Positions 1-11,220 of a DNA stretch of 64,000 nt are shown here, one piece after another. Position numbers and translations under genes: made by a program. Source of the DNA: Brachypterus glaber (Eukaryota > Arthropoda > Insecta > Coleoptera > Kateretidae); assembly GCA_958510825.1 (NCBI GenBank), contig OY294045.1:7367916-7431915 (forward strand), read 5' to 3'. The stretch's first letter is position 1; each line of letters opens with the position of its first letter. The notes under the pieces were generated by a model, which was not told the origin of the DNA, made no database searches, and was given only the letters and a program-made list of their open reading frames with translations.

Positions 1-2
1 TT

Positions 3-275
3 GCAAACAGCACTATAATGCGAGCAAAGAAAAAACTTGAGGAAACTGGACAGATTAGCAGAAAGCGGGGTTCTGGTCGAAGTAGAATGAGTAGTGCAGA
101 AGAAGATATGCAATTAATGAATTATCTGCGGGAAAACCCTTTCCATACCGGAGTCAGAGCGAGGGAAGAAACTAACTTTCCTGGGTCATAATGCTGAAGA
201 ATTACGACAGGTCATCATTGAGGCTTGGCACGCAAAAATTACACCAAATTACATAAACCAACAAATAAGATTTTT
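3..275 (+). pseudogene. Tc1/mariner-like transposase remnant
   Basis: Reading from base 3, about 62 codons give a helix-turn-helix type segment with KKKLEETGQISRKRGSGRSR, then an acidic stretch and NPFHTG..ARE and ETNFPGS, ending at a stop at 189-191. This order (TG, GSGR linker, NPF, ET.FPGS) is typical of the second DNA-binding half of Tc1-like transposases. From base 196, in another frame, ELRQVIIEAWHAKITPNYIN follows, which resembles the C-terminal tail after the last catalytic Asp. The whole DDE core between them is missing, so this is an internally deleted, frameshifted relic. The left end runs off the window, so the terminal repeat cannot be checked. The family call is from recalled motif patterns, not a search. 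Confidence 0.6.
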
Positions 276-760
276 TTATTTTTGATATCTTAAAATAAGT
301 CATTCTTGATGATGTTTTTTTCTTTATATTTTTGAAGACACTATTTTGAAGAAAAAAACATTATCCCATGAACCGTAAGAGTTGTACAAAAAGCGCTTAG
401 TGTTTTGGGAGTTTAAAATCAAGCAGGGCAAGTTATAAAGAGTGACTTTTTTTGAGATCAAATCAAAAATAAAAAATAAATTCCTCTTTGTAACTCTATC
501 TGGAGACATACTGTATAAATATCATTTATAATAAAATTTGTTAACCTTTTTGCTTATAAGCATATATGCTTAAAGACAGTTATAGGACTTGCACTATATA
601 ATATAGACTGTACTTTAACCTTACTTGATTATTACGGAAAATGTCAGTGTCAATCTTAGTAAAGTACATATACCACACATAAAAATTTAAAATGTTGGGG
701 TACCTCAGGGTTCTGTGATGTGAGCGTTTTCTATGAAAATGATGGTACTTAGGTTCTTTC
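276..760. other. Unassigned AT-rich stretch
   Basis: No coding pattern, terminal repeats or RNA gene seen. The short open frame on the minus strand at 324-509 is AT-driven and matches nothing I recognise. Confidence 0.5.
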
Positions 761-776
761 TTTGTTTCTAGTTCTA

Positions 777-1205
777 GTGTTTAGCCATGCCAAATAGTAG
801 AAGAAGAAGAAGAAGAAGAAGAAGGAATTTTTTTTAACCTGTCAATGTTTGTATCTGTAATTTTATGTAGAAAATTGTATTTATGTATTTAAAATAGGAT
901 GTATAACGTCCAACTTTATGGTAAAATGTTTGTAGATGTGTTGACAAATGAGAGACTTTGAATTTTAATTTGTAAGTATAAAAATTATTTTTTTTTTTGC
1001 ATAATGGCAGAAAATGTTTTGCTTATGCCTTAATTTATTGTTGTTAATTATGCTAATTCAGTATTTATTAATTAAAGGTACGAAAACGATAGAAAGGCCC
1101 TATCGAAACGTCACAATTTAGAGAAAAGAAGTTTTTTAATTGAATACCCCCGATACCCCAAAAACCTAACCTACAATATTATACTACGGGAAAAAATCAT
1201 TTAAC
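777..1205 (+). mobile_element. Right part of a long-TIR MITE (same family as 17927-18592)
   Basis: The stretch matches the central and right part of the element at 17927-18592, including a (GAA)n run near 804-825, the phrase ATAACGTCCAACTTTATGG, and the right terminal repeat with CCCTATCGAAACGTCAC. The outer end CGGGAAAAAATCATTT is the reverse complement of the left end of the other copy, so the terminal repeat is more than 100 bp long. The left half is missing. No coding capacity. Confidence 0.65.
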
Positions 1206-1241
1206 TAACGAAACTGATTATATGTTTTAATAAATAAATAG

Positions 1242-1325
1242 TGAACCGACTTCTATGTCTCTAAAAAGTCAAAAATAAAAAATAAGCCGGTGCCAATTTT
1301 ACCACTCCCTAAATTAAATACTAAT
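1242..1325 (+). repeat. Half copy of the AAGTCGGTT-ended palindromic repeat
   Basis: GAACCGACTTCTATGTCTCT followed by A-rich sequence and GGTGCCAATTTTACCA matches one arm of the palindrome at 44367-44532. Only one arm is present here. Confidence 0.5.
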
Positions 1326-1660
1326 AATTATTTATGTTGTTAAATCTATATTTTAACCATTGAGAAAGGAAAGCTAATAAAAATTTAAATTTAAATTTTT
1401 ATTAAATTTGCATAAACTCAAGACTTGACTTTTGACTTTTATAAATTTTATGCTTTGGAAAAATATATCATTTTTTATTAAAAAAAAGGCCAATACTTTC
1501 TAAAAACAATTTTTTAACGCCATGGTATAGAATTATCCCAAAAGAAATCGCTGAGGATTATTAGGCGTGGATAATATTATTTTTAGGAAAAATAAACACG
1601 TTTAATCTTTAAAAAAATATAGCAAGGGTTTCTATATTTTATAATATTAAAGGGTCTATA

Positions 1661-1795
1661 CAGGGTAATCAGTAACTGCCATGTCAAAACTTAAGATGTG
1701 ATTCTACATCCAAAAATATGAAAAAAAAGTTTCTATAAAGGGTGGTCCGGAAATGAGCGCTAAGGGAGCTACGGCATTTCAAAACTACACATAAA
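1661..1795 (+). repeat. CAGGGT-ended dispersed repeat, left end
   Basis: Begins CAGGGTAATCAGTAACTGCC directly after TA. The following text (ACATCCAAAAATATGAAAAA, TTTCTATAAAGG, GGAAATGAGC, AAGGGAGCTACG) is shared with 8296-8415 (inverted) and in part with 51034-51115 and the palindrome at 39301-40475. It appears to be one end of a TA-inserting MITE family. Confidence 0.5.
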
Positions 1796-1799
1796 AAAG

Positions 1800-3050
1800 T
1801 TTGGCGCAAAAATGTGTTAAGCCTCACATAGAAAGTGCTTATTATGGATAATTATAAATATAATGAGATATGGGTACTTCTATAAAAATGGGGTAACTTT
1901 TTAGATGAATTTGAGTCAAATGGTTTTTATTTTTAATTATGTTTTTTTTTCGCAATAAAAATACTTTTTTCTCTCCGATGTCGCTCGAAAGTAAGAATAT
2001 AAAATTTAACAATCTTTCTCTAGGGGCCCCAAGTAGCGAAAACATACTGAATTTGCATCCTTTTAGTATACACTTCAAAATAGAATTTTTATCCTCTTGT
2101 GGCGAGTTGCTCTACTACTACTCGGAACTCAAGATTAATCGTTTTGCGTTTAGGACAATTGAGTAGAAGGCATGTAGGAGATGCAAATTACACTTCAAAG
2201 TGTATACTAAATCAATGAATTACCTGTATATATAATTATATTGCAAAAAAATCAAAGGCGCATTATTTTTACGTATATATATTTTTTGTATACCAGCATC
2301 ATCATAATCACTATTATCATAACCATCACCATTATCATTTTCATCTTCATCATAAAGTTACTGTCACAAGATTGGTATTGGTATTGGTATTTCTCTCTAT
2401 ATATATATTTTAAAAAATAATTTTAACTTTACTTTTATTGTTTGAATTATTTACAGTACAGTTTATATTTACTTCAGTCGCTGAAAAACTATAGTTTTGT
2501 TTTTAATTGGTTAAGTATTTAAGAACCAGCGCTTAGTATTTCCCACCGGCATGTTATCCATACAAATTACAAACAACATTGTTGTCCAATACTGCTATAC
2601 TAGTTTAAAACCACGTACTAGTTTCACAAAATAAGTTTTTTTTATTAGAAATAGATTAAAAAACCTTGTTGTTTCTCCAATTTATTTAAACAATTATGTT
2701 TTAAAATGGTATTTAAATTTAAATATATTGGGCACATTATCGATGTGAAACTTATTTGGACGTGTTAAAGCTAATTAAATTGATACAAGATTTTTAAAAG
2801 TGTTCGACTGCTGCAGAATGTTAAGGGGGAGAACTTTATTTAACACTCTGCATCCAACTTACAAAAACACCTCAGATTTTTCATTAAATCAAACGTTACA
2901 ATGTCAGGTTTAGTACTATTTTATTTGTTTCATAAAAAAAGTTACGTTATTATGTTGGCTAATATTTAAAAAACGTGGTGTGTGAAATTTCCATTATGTA
3001 TCTTCGATTTTACAAGAAAATACAGAAATAAAACTTTCATTAAAAGTTAA
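1800..3050. other. Unassigned, with a low-complexity CAT/ATC patch
   Basis: No gene seen. A degenerate CAT/ATC-rich run lies near 2295-2355. Around 2052-2205 a short phrase with TTTGCATC and AGTATACACTT occurs in both orientations, suggesting a small hairpin element. The overlapping open frames at 1842-2166 look like frame accidents. Confidence 0.4.
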
Positions 3051-3054
3051 GTTT

Positions 3055-3182
3055 AAAAATAAAGATATGTTTATTGCTCCTTCGTTTTTACATGAAAAAA
3101 TGTCCAGCAAACGTCAATTAAAAAATGAAATTATTAAATTATAGACTGGTACATATAAGTACCTAACATTAAACATTAATAG
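3055..3182 (-). mobile_element. 3' untranslated end of a minus-strand non-LTR retrotransposon (split by an insertion)
   Basis: This is the downstream half of the element whose coding end lies at 3640-3835. Joined across the insertion target, the minus-strand reading frame ends in a TAA just inside this part. An AATAAA-like signal follows near 3070 on the minus strand. The break point is the 12-bp direct repeat AAACATTAATAG. Confidence 0.5.
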
Positions 3183-3627
3183 GACTGTAAACATGCAAGA
3201 GCAGCCCTTCCCACTCCGTGTGAAAAGACAGCACGCTTTTGTATGCAACTAAAAAGGGATAACCTAAGACAGTTTGCAAGCATCGTAACAGGTCACTGCA
3301 AACTAAATAAGCATCTTAACATCATGGGGAAGCCAGTCGACCCCATCTGTAGAGGATGCTACATGGAAGGGGAAACAATGGAACATATGTTATGTCACTG
3401 TCCAGCGTTAGCCTTAATAAGAGGGTCCATGCTAGACGAGTACTGGCTCGACATGGCCGGTATCAGCAGCATCACTCCCAGACATCTTCTTAGATATATT
3501 CAAAGAATTGGATGGCTGAGAGGTTAAATTGCTGCGACCAAAGGGAGGTAGTACAATGGGCCCAGCTAAGTGGCCTAAGTGCGTGTAGATAGCTACCCTC
3601 AACCCTAATAACCATAACCATAACCAT
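3183..3627 (+). mobile_element. 5'-truncated non-LTR retrotransposon insertion
   Basis: The segment is flanked by a perfect 12-bp direct repeat, AAACATTAATAG, at 3171-3182 and 3628-3639. It ends in a short ACCATA-type simple repeat (3610-3627), as do many non-LTR elements without poly(A). It is truncated at its 5' side and carries only the C-terminal coding end. It sits in opposite orientation inside another non-LTR element, so it is the younger insertion. Confidence 0.7.
3243..3527 (+). pseudogene. C-terminal zinc-knuckle end of non-LTR retrotransposon ORF2
   Basis: The frame encodes the region that follows RNase H in I/R1-type insect non-LTR retrotransposon polyproteins. Visible are LRQFASIVTGHCKLNKHL, then a Cys/His set C..C....E.MEHMLCHCPAL, then a short basic tail ending at TAA 3525-3527. 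In intact elements this domain closes a polyprotein of well over 1000 residues, so the roughly 95 codons here are only the terminal fragment. The upstream reverse transcriptase and RNase H are absent because of 5' truncation. The frame is still open, which suggests a fairly recent insertion. The clade (I, R1 or Jockey) cannot be fixed from this piece. Confidence 0.65.
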
Positions 3628-3639
3628 AAACATTAATAG

Positions 3640-3835
3640 AATTTACATTACAGTTCAAAAATTCTTCAAGTGTGTAAAACGGGTTATTCGAAAAATAACG
3701 TTTAATTTTTTCTTTAAATTTCCGAGGGCCCAGATCAGTCAAAGAACGAGGTAACTTATTATAGGTTTTGATTCCTAGATACCTGGGTCCCTTTTCAAAT
3801 CCGGCCGTTTTATTGCTATATAGAGCTCTGTGCTA
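3640..3835 (-). pseudogene. C-terminal end of non-LTR reverse transcriptase (host of the nested insertion)
   Basis: On the minus strand the frame reads RALYSNKTAGFEKGPRYLG, then IKTYNKLPRSLTDL, then FKEKIKRYF and FYTLEEFL. The YN.LP.....L....FK..IK..F pattern is typical of the last 60 residues of CR1/Jockey-type reverse transcriptase ORFs. An in-frame stop lies directly upstream, and the catalytic domains are not present, so this is a remnant. The reading frame originally ended at a TAA created across the later insertion site (3171-3182 and 3628-3639). Neighbouring sequence beyond 3840 is unrelated or too diverged to read. Confidence 0.6.
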
Positions 3836-3839
3836 CTGT

Positions 3840-4600
3840 AAGGGGGTCTAAACCTCCAAAGGACGTTTATTAAAAGTCCAAACCACTTTGACACCGGGTA
3901 TCGGAAAATACGGAAATGCGGATTTACTCAGGCGTCAGATTTGTGAAGTTTACTCTTCGATTACAAGACAGAATTGTTCAAATAAGTTAGACACAGATTT
4001 AAAGAAATAAACGCTTTAATAACACTAAAATAATAGGTCAGTTCGTCTTACGGGACTTCTACAGGCTCACAGGAGTCGGGACGGGTCTCGGTCGACTTTT
4101 ATCGACGTTTATCGGAATTAGCGATCACGACCCTTTAAAAAGAGGCCGATACCAACGGTCTCGTAGCACTATTAGTAACGGGCTGTTTTTCCGCGATAGA
4201 TTGTTAACACGACCTTTCAAAGAGTAGCCGATATCAACGGTCTCGTAGTTCACTCGGTGATAGGCTGTGTTCACGTGAAAATATACAATTGAAAGGTACG
4301 GTTCGGTTGTGGCCCCTTTTACTCACCTATTGCTGGTACTACGGCGGGACTTCGGCTTCGGCTTCGGTGGTATCGGATTGGAATACGGAAAATAAGAGAG
4401 CGAATGGGTGGCCAAACCTGCTTATAAGGCCTTTCCTCGGAATCCTTCGGTTCTCCGTCGGTGCGTATAGCGCATTTGACATTACTTAGGCACATCGTTT
4501 AGTAATGGAGTATTCACTTCATTACACTATTAGCAATAGCCTATTGCTTTTTGCACATAGGTCTTTTTTGCTATTGGTGCACTGTAGTATAAGAGAGCTT
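3840..4600. other. GC-richer unassigned stretch with an internal duplication
   Basis: Base composition is clearly less AT-rich than around it. Two diverged copies of a unit of about 77 bp lie at roughly 4121-4197 and 4198-4275; both contain CCGATAYCAACGGTCTCGTAG. A CTTCGG triplication lies near 4351-4368. An AATAAA at about 4004 would fit an LTR or 3' end, but no terminal repeat partner is visible. The open frame at 4289-4489 shows no known motif. Confidence 0.35.
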
Positions 4601-5900
4601 TTACTGAAAAAACATTGTTGAATCTAAAACTTACCAACGTTACAATGACTTTGATTTTACAAGTAAAGTGAGCTAATTTCGTATTCATTGGACAACGTTA
4701 AAACTTAAAACACTCATTTTACATTAAAGAAAAATTTATACCGCTTTTCCAATAAATTTCAAAATGGGAACAATAACGAAAGAGTACAACTTTTATAAGG
4801 GGTTAAAATCTATTTTTTTGTCCGCAATTTTGAACTAATTTTTTTACCGGATTTTCGATCAGCGGCCCCTAAGACCCATAGTGTCAAGTTTCATAAAAAA
4901 TCGAACTTTCTTTCATGGCGTTTATAAAAATTAAAAAGTTCTCTCTAAACAAGTGCATAATGTGCACATTTATTTTACTTTTTTCTTAAATTGTAGATAA
5001 TATGTATAAAATATTTTAGAAGTTTGACAACACCAAACTACTATAAAACTGTATGTTCCCCAATAAATAAATAAAATTTTTGTTTCTCCTAAACAGTCAA
5101 GTAAATGACTCTTATGAAAATTGATCTCTTCAATTGCAAAAGAATAAGAGCATTTGATTTCGCATAAAATTTTAAATATTGCAGGAATATTTTTTATTTT
5201 ATTACTTATAGTTAGTGTATGAAATGCCAAGATAAAATAAATTATGTATAATTTTGGAAATTTAGATAATATATAATATTTTAGAATATCTATACTAAAA
5301 ATAGTTGGATATAGTTTATTCAACTTCAAAATGAAGTAAGCGTAAACAAACGCACGGATTTAGTGACAGGGTAGGACTCTAAACAAAATATTTCTATATA
5401 ACGGTCCATTGCAAGTGCTCACATACCTGTTTAATTTTCTACATCGCAACATTCGAGTGTTTTAACCAATGAAACCACGCGATTCTTTTGTTTACTTCTA
5501 CTTCATGTTGAAGTTGAATATACTATAGATGAGGGTTAGGAGTTGTAATTTAAATAAATTTCACCAGCTTACATTATATTTAAAATAATATACTAATCTG
5601 GGAATACAATTTTTTTTTGTTTTGGAAAACTAAAAATAAATAAAAGAAAATTTTGAAGAATTTTAAGTCCTTAGTTCAAGCCGGGAAAAATTGTGGCGGC
5701 CACATAAGATTTTTTTTAATTGGTTTGATCTGTATTTAGTAAAGTGACGATCAAAGTATACGCTGGTATCAAAGTATACCCGGTTCACGGTATTTCCATG
5801 TTAAAAAAAAAAACAAAATAATATCTACAAAACGAAAAGGGATAAATAAAAAGAAAATTAAAAAGCAAATTATAGGAATGTAAGTTTAAGTGATGGTTTA
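4600..5900. other. Unassigned AT-rich stretch
   Basis: No gene, RNA or clear repeat recognised. The 119-codon minus frame at 4970-5329 is AT-driven. At about 5743-5785 the phrase TCAAAGTATAC occurs twice. A short GACGGACGGACAGACAGAC run lies at 5925-5945. Confidence 0.4.
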
Positions 5901-6699
5901 TGTAAATCTTTAAAGAAGGTGTCTGGACGGACGGACAGACAGACCGATGGCTAAACGGTCTGACATCGAAAAACTCTTTTTTATAAACCTTAAAACGGAT
6001 AACTTTTTTTTTTCTTCGCTCAAAAGTAAAAAAACAAAAAAAACTAAAAAATACTTAATTTTTGACTTCCAGTGGCTTATAATTAGTGTACAAATGATAA
6101 ATGGCACTTTTGTAACGCAGAGGTTAGTATCTGTTTGGTGTAGTAAACTATTTTACTTTTTGAGATACAAGCACTGCGACAACTTACCCCTGCGACAACT
6201 AGACGCGCTCACCCCTACCCTGATAAATTAAACCGTGGCCGGCCTCTTGGTCAGTTATTTTTGTGAGTAATATCTCACATAACACTAGTACCGTAAATAA
6301 CTATTTCTTAAACCTTTGCCCGGAATAAAAATGGTCTACTGTCCTTTTGTGAAATTAATTTTCTCGGTCAATTGTTGCCATTATTCTTAGGGCCGCAATT
6401 CAATGGAGCAACATCTTAAAATAAATCTACCATTTCTAAAATTCTGACAATATTCTTTTCTTATCATTTCTCTCCAATAATGCGAAAATAATTTTTTCCT
6501 TGTAAATAACGATTTAAGTCCATTGTTAAATGGAGTTCCTGCTAGAGGCACTCTATCTGACGGCGGTTCTAGCCCGTCGCCTCGCGCATGGTTAGAGTAC
6601 AGTTTTTTGCACGTGACAAAGTATTGGATAATATCAATTGTTTTTATCCTTAAATCTAGAAAAAATTGGATAACTTAAAATAATGATAGGAGGCTGCTG

Positions 6700-7315
6700 C
6701 AGCAGAAACATATAATCTGCTTGCTAGGTTACCCATTGGTTTGCTTGGGAATGCTACGAAACCCTCAAACAACTGGCAGAAACCAACATGGTTTTCTTGA
6801 TGTGGGTGCCAGGACACGAGGGTGTTGAAGGCAATGAGGCTGCGGACTCTCTCGCGAGAGAGAGAGAGCATGCACTCAATTTATTAGCCCTGAACCTTTC
6901 TGTGGCTTTAACAAAAGCCATCAGGTAGAGGCAATTAAGGAATGGGAAACCAAAATCAAAACTCGATATTGGAAGGACCAAAACTTAAGACAGGCCAAAA
7001 TATTCATAAAATATGAACCTGAACGAACAAGAATACTCGATCTCAGCAAGACGGACCCAAAGACCTATACAGGGCTGTTACCGGACACTGCCCGTTAAGA
7101 TATCATCTTCAAAAAATGGGAAAATCCGAAATCCTTGCCGTCTATGCTCAGAACCACCAGAAACGGCCGAACACATTATGTGCTTCTGTGAAGCCATTGC
7201 TCGCAAAAGGCTGCAATATCTAGAACAGGTATACCCAAGACCTGCAGATATATCCCAAGTAGCCCCCAAAAAACTCTTAGGCTTCTTTGTAAGCCTAAAG
7301 TTTGATGTGGACTAA
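6700..7315 (+). pseudogene. RNase H and zinc-binding tail of a non-LTR retrotransposon, frameshifted
   Basis: From 6746 the frame reads WECYETLKQLAETNMVFLM, then WVPGHEGVEGNEAADSLAR, the signature end of retrotransposon RNase H with its conserved His, Glu and Asp residues. A premature stop follows at about 6926-6928. Downstream, in two other frames, come pieces of the LL.GHC.L..HL..MG segment and CRLCSEPPETAEHIMCFCEA, the Cys/His domain that ends such ORF2 proteins; the last frame closes at 7315. At least two frameshifts and one stop separate these parts, so the copy is dead. The family is an RNase-H-bearing insect clade such as I, R1 or Jockey-like; I cannot choose. A simple TTGTA repeat at 7385-7432 may be the remains of its 3' tail. 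Confidence 0.75.
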
Positions 7316-7384
7316 ATTGAAAAGGGGATTCACAATAGATCTCATTGGTCACAGTGATTTGAAAGGCAGTACCTTGCCTCACAA

Positions 7385-7432
7385 CCCCACTTATATTGTA
7401 TTCTATTATATTGTATTGTATTGTATTGTACT
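7385..7432 (+). repeat. TTGTA pentanucleotide microsatellite
   Basis: Imperfect TTGTA/TTATA repeats directly downstream of the RNase H pseudogene. Confidence 0.7.
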
Positions 7433-7564
7433 CATTGGTATAGATCGCAAGTGAAAGAGCCTTTTTTAAATATTTTTGCAAATGTAAATACTTGCTACTT
7501 AAGCACCTACCTAGCTTTTTGCAAAATTAATGATGAATAACTAAATATGTAGTATAGTTCTTCG

Positions 7565-7735
7565 CACGAAATAAAGTCTCCGACGAAAGGGGGAGGAATC
7601 ATTCGCGCTCTCTTCTTTCCGTCAAGAGCGTTATAAGGCGTGCATGCCTACAAGGGGCCTCCCACTTGCACACACATTCCAAAAATATTTCTCGTAGCCA
7701 CAGATCCGTGCGTCAAACTATATGCAAAATATTTT
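7565..7735 (+). repeat. GC-richer dispersed repeat, copy 1
   Basis: Shares ordered blocks with the minus strand of 33915-34055: AAGTCTCCGACGAAAG, GGGGGAGG, TATAAGGCG, CACACACATTC, GTAGCCACAGATCCGTG and GTCAAACTATAT. The match is diverged but collinear over about 150 bp. Nature unknown; a SINE or small RNA-derived repeat is possible. Confidence 0.45.
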
Positions 7736-8236
7736 ACTGTATTTAATATGTAATATATGTAATAATGTATATATACATATGCATATATGCATACATCATG
7801 ATCATCTTTTGACATTTCTTTCCACATAAGTTTGTATAAAAAATTTCAATGTATTCATATCTTTTCTTTTTTTAATTTTATGCACCAAAACTGGCATTAC
7901 TTTTGGCTTTGTTTTACTTTCTAGAATATTGGTTCTGTGGTTCTGTAGCTTTAATAGTCTATTTTCTATCGTCGGTTTAAAGTTTAATTTTCTACAAAAT
8001 TTTGTGTTTAGGTTATGTTTTACCGTGTTAAAATTGTGACTTGGTTACTTGCAGTGGAAAAGAGAAGATATGACTATAAAATATATCAAAATAATATTCG
8101 TTCTTAGAATTTTAAACATGGCGAAAACTGTAATGCCAATTCGAAACAAAAATCCCTAAATCAGTCATCAATTTAAATATACACTCAAGCGGCTCGTTTT
8201 CTTGTAACTTGTACTCGTGCGCTAAAAACGTATGTT

Positions 8237-8279
8237 ATGAAACTAGTACTTTAATATACTATTAAAATACTAGTTTCAT
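8237..8279. repeat. Short palindrome
   Basis: ATGAAACTAGTA and TACTAGTTTCAT form a hairpin with an AT-rich centre that is itself nearly symmetrical. Confidence 0.7.
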
Positions 8280-8295
8280 TGTAGAAATTTTTGTT

Positions 8296-8415
8296 CGAAG
8301 GGCCTTAGCTCCTTTAGGGCTCATTTCCGGACCAACCTTTATAGAAACTTTTTTTCATATTTTTGGATGTAAAATCACCTCTTAAATTTTGGCATGGCAG
8401 TTACTGATCACCCTG
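8296..8415 (-). repeat. CAGGGTG-ended dispersed repeat, inverted
   Basis: Reverse complement of the 1661-1795 repeat. It ends GATCACCCTG followed by TA, consistent with a TA-inserting MITE end. The rest of the element is not visible. Confidence 0.5.
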
Positions 8416-8661
8416 TATATATTTTTCTAAATTTTTAAAAATGTTCCAAATGTATCAATTAATATGTATAATATTTATTATAATAATTATTAGTTACAAA
8501 AATAATAAGCGATGTCCATTTGTCCGGTGGCCAACCCAAGAAAAAAAAAACAAACGCAGCTAGATGGAGTAATTCTACTTTCTGTCTTAAGGTTTGGAAA
8601 TAATTAATTTGAATTCCATTGTTGTCACATCAGAATGCGAAGCTCAATTAAGGGGAGCTTT

Positions 8662-8697
8662 GAAATATTATTATCTATTATTATTATTATTATTATC
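8662..8697 (+). repeat. ATT trinucleotide microsatellite
   Basis: A run of ATT after a short GC-richer stretch; could be the 3' tail of a decayed retroelement, but no coding support is seen. Confidence 0.6.
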
Positions 8698-9319
8698 TAA
8701 ATGTTTAGCAGACTAGCAAGGATTTAATAAAAATATAACACTATACACTGAAATTTACAAGACCATATCCTTTTTTTAAGGTTTATCGGTCCGGATAATT
8801 GCCAACCACAATATTTTGAGAAACCCACACTGAAAAAATGACGTTGTTGGCTCAAAGTAGTCCACACTCTTGGCAGTTATTCTTTTAGCTTAAAAGATGT
8901 GTATCTTCAAACAAAAGTATTTATATTGTCCCAAGAAACATGTCGCTTTTGAAGTATTTTTAAAATTCTCTTGGACCTGGCGCATTTGAGGCAAAACCCA
9001 TTTATCTTGTTTTAAGATTGTTATAAATTAAATAATTTTAAACACTTTGGCCCAAGAATTTTTCTTATGAGACAAAACCACTTGCATTTCACACAAGATC
9101 AAAAAATTTTAAGTTAAAGAATCAGAAAGATCTTGGCAAGTGAATTATATTTTCATGTTAAGAGAAGGCGCTTTTGGACGTATTCAAGAGTGCGAAGCAT
9201 TTGGCCTAATTGCATATGCCATTTCTCTTTAAGGAATTATAGGATTTAAAATCGTGACACCAAAAGCGGCCAATGAATAATCTTAAAGGTTGGTCTCAGC
9301 TTTGCGAAACTATTGCCGA

Positions 9320-9640
9320 TTTTTTGTGGAGCAGCGGTTACTAACCAAGTTAGGGGAATATGTATTTCTCTCTCTTTTTAACTCATCAATTAAACAGAGA
9401 TAAAGTAACATACTGGTTAACCGGCCTTACCACAAAAAATTGACTTATATTTATTAAAATCCTATTCGATCAAAGAAGAAAATAAAAGAAAAATTTTAGG
9501 GGAATATGTATTTCTCTCTCTTTTTAACTCATCAATTAAACAGAGAGAGTTACATACTGGTTAACCGGCGTTACCACAAAAAATTGACTTATATTTATTA
9601 AAATCCTATTCGATCAAAGAAGAAAATAAAAGAAAAATTT
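9320..9640. repeat. Palindromic element followed by a 146-bp tandem duplication
   Basis: TTTTTGTGG...CGGTTAC..AACCA at 9330 pairs with CTGGTTAACCGGCCTTACCA near 9412. The unit from 9351 (starting TAGGGGAATATGTATTTCTC) repeats at 9497 with about 146-bp spacing and very high identity, so the second copy arose by a recent local duplication. Confidence 0.7.
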
Positions 9641-9649
9641 AAATTAAAA

Positions 9650-9740
9650 ATACTTTTATCCACGGCTGTGATTAATGGGCCTAATAATCACGGGTCTGTA
9701 AAAATAAACCGTTTAAAATTTAAAACGTCCATGGATAAAG
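9650..9740. repeat. Imperfect palindrome
   Basis: TTTTATCCACGG at the left pairs with CCATGGATAAAG at the right, with GATTAATGGGCCTAATAATC near the centre. Confidence 0.5.
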
Positions 9741-9755
9741 CATAGAATTCTACTC

Positions 9756-9860
9756 GCGTATAATAGCTATTAATCATTCGGATGATTAGGCCACTCGCCT
9801 ATCGGCTCGCTTCCCAAAATTCACCCTCATTGATTAATAGCAATAATAATTATTATACGC
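9756..9860. repeat. GC-cored palindrome, core type alpha
   Basis: Arms GCGTATAATAGCTATTAATC (left, from 9756) and GATTAATAG...TTATTATACGC (right, to 9860; 9-nt insertion). The loop holds ACTCGCCTATCGGCTCG at 9793-9809, matching loops at 23097-23113 and 36372-36388 (inverted), although the arms of the three palindromes are unrelated. Confidence 0.65.
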
Positions 9861-10185
9861 TCACTGAATAATATACTATTTCTCACTACCAACTAGGTAA
9901 GTTGACCTTATTTGATCAAAAAGTCGACAGTAATGGAGAGTACTATATCGAGCACAGTTGGTGATAGATAAACATAACCGTAAATAAAGACAGAAAAAAC
10001 GATTTACCGCATAAGTGTGCTTACATTTACCTCATGGGTACATCTTGACACAAGACTACTATTTATAATTTTATAGGGATTCCATAAAATGATTTCTTGA
10101 ATTTTCACACATATAAATGTCAAAAATATTGTTAATAAAATAGGATTTTAACTGCTTGGTAGTAGCTAAGTTTTTTTACGTCTTC

Positions 10186-10233
10186 GGTCGTGTTTATGGA
10201 CCTCAGCTCCGCTTCGGTCCACAAAATACGACC
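10186..10233. repeat. Short GC-cored hairpin
   Basis: GGTCGTGTTTATGGACC pairs with GGTCCACAAAATACGACC around a CTCAGCTCCGCTTC loop. Confidence 0.6.
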
Positions 10234-10235
10234 TC

Positions 10236-10647
10236 ACACAGAAAAAATCACCTCTTCTAGTAGCGCAAATAACTATTTCGTGCCATTATTAATGTTAATG
10301 TATCTTTTGACATGCTTTTAATTTTTTTGGTTTTCAAACCTAACTGTAAATGGTTCAATTAGAGCCTTACTCAATGTCAGAATATTTAAATGTAAATGTT
10401 ATAGATTAAGTTCATATATTTAGGTACTATGTTTTTTTTTTCTTTCGACTATTTTCATTTTCATGTTGGTTATGCATAAATGTTTAGTAATTATTTATAG
10501 TTCATGGTTGTATAATTGATGTAATTTGTGAAATAAAGATTATTATTATTATTATAAAACTGCGGAGTATCACAGGGTTGCTTAAAACTTTTGAGGTCAC
10601 TGGATTTGAAAACTACTTTGAGCCAAGACCGTAATTTTTTTCTGTGT
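10236..10647. mobile_element. Possible MITE with ACACAGAAAAAAT ends
   Basis: ACACAGAAAAAAT at 10236 and its inverse ATTTTTTTCTGTGT ending at 10647 enclose 412 bp. Inside, AATAAAG followed by (ATT)n at about 10531-10554 looks like a retroelement 3' end. Similar ACAC(T/A/G)GAAA ends occur elsewhere (near 8826, 17592, 23285, 31360). The pairing is inferred from short ends only. Confidence 0.3.
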
Positions 10648-11220
10648 AGAATTTATAGTTTCTCCCCTAACTTTACGAAGGTCCTTGGACGTCGAAGGAC
10701 TATATTTGCGTCTAAAGAAAGGGATCAAAGGCTAGTTGTTTCTTAAAGGCGTTAGTTCCATTTTCTCACTTAGGGTTCTTGAATTGTTATAAGGGAAGTT
10801 TAATGTTTCTCGTTGTAGAACTATTTTACTGTATGTTACACTAATATTTGGTCTAACCTAACCAACTACTCTAATTTTTTACGTTTTAACGAATTTAAAT
10901 GTGCTTTATTGACAAAAAAAATGTACACGAAACAAATCGTTTCTATTTATAGACCTTATAGTTATAGTTTTTTATAGCAAAACTGGAAGTGCTAGAGTTT
11001 GGTAAATTACATAGTTTTTTAAACATAATTTAATATAAAACTTTTTTCAAAGAATCCTCTCCTCAAAAAAAAAGTTAGAGGGGTATTATTGACAAAAACA
11101 CACGTTGTAGAAATTTATATTACTTTCTTAAATATATCCAAAACTATTCATTTTAAAGTAGTAGTGGTATTAGAGTTTTTTCTCCAAATTGTGTCCTTAA
11201 TCAAACAATCTTAAAATATA

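Noticed and set aside
4970..5329. 119-codon minus-strand frame
   Set aside because: AT-driven composition, no recognisable domain and no splice or promoter context.
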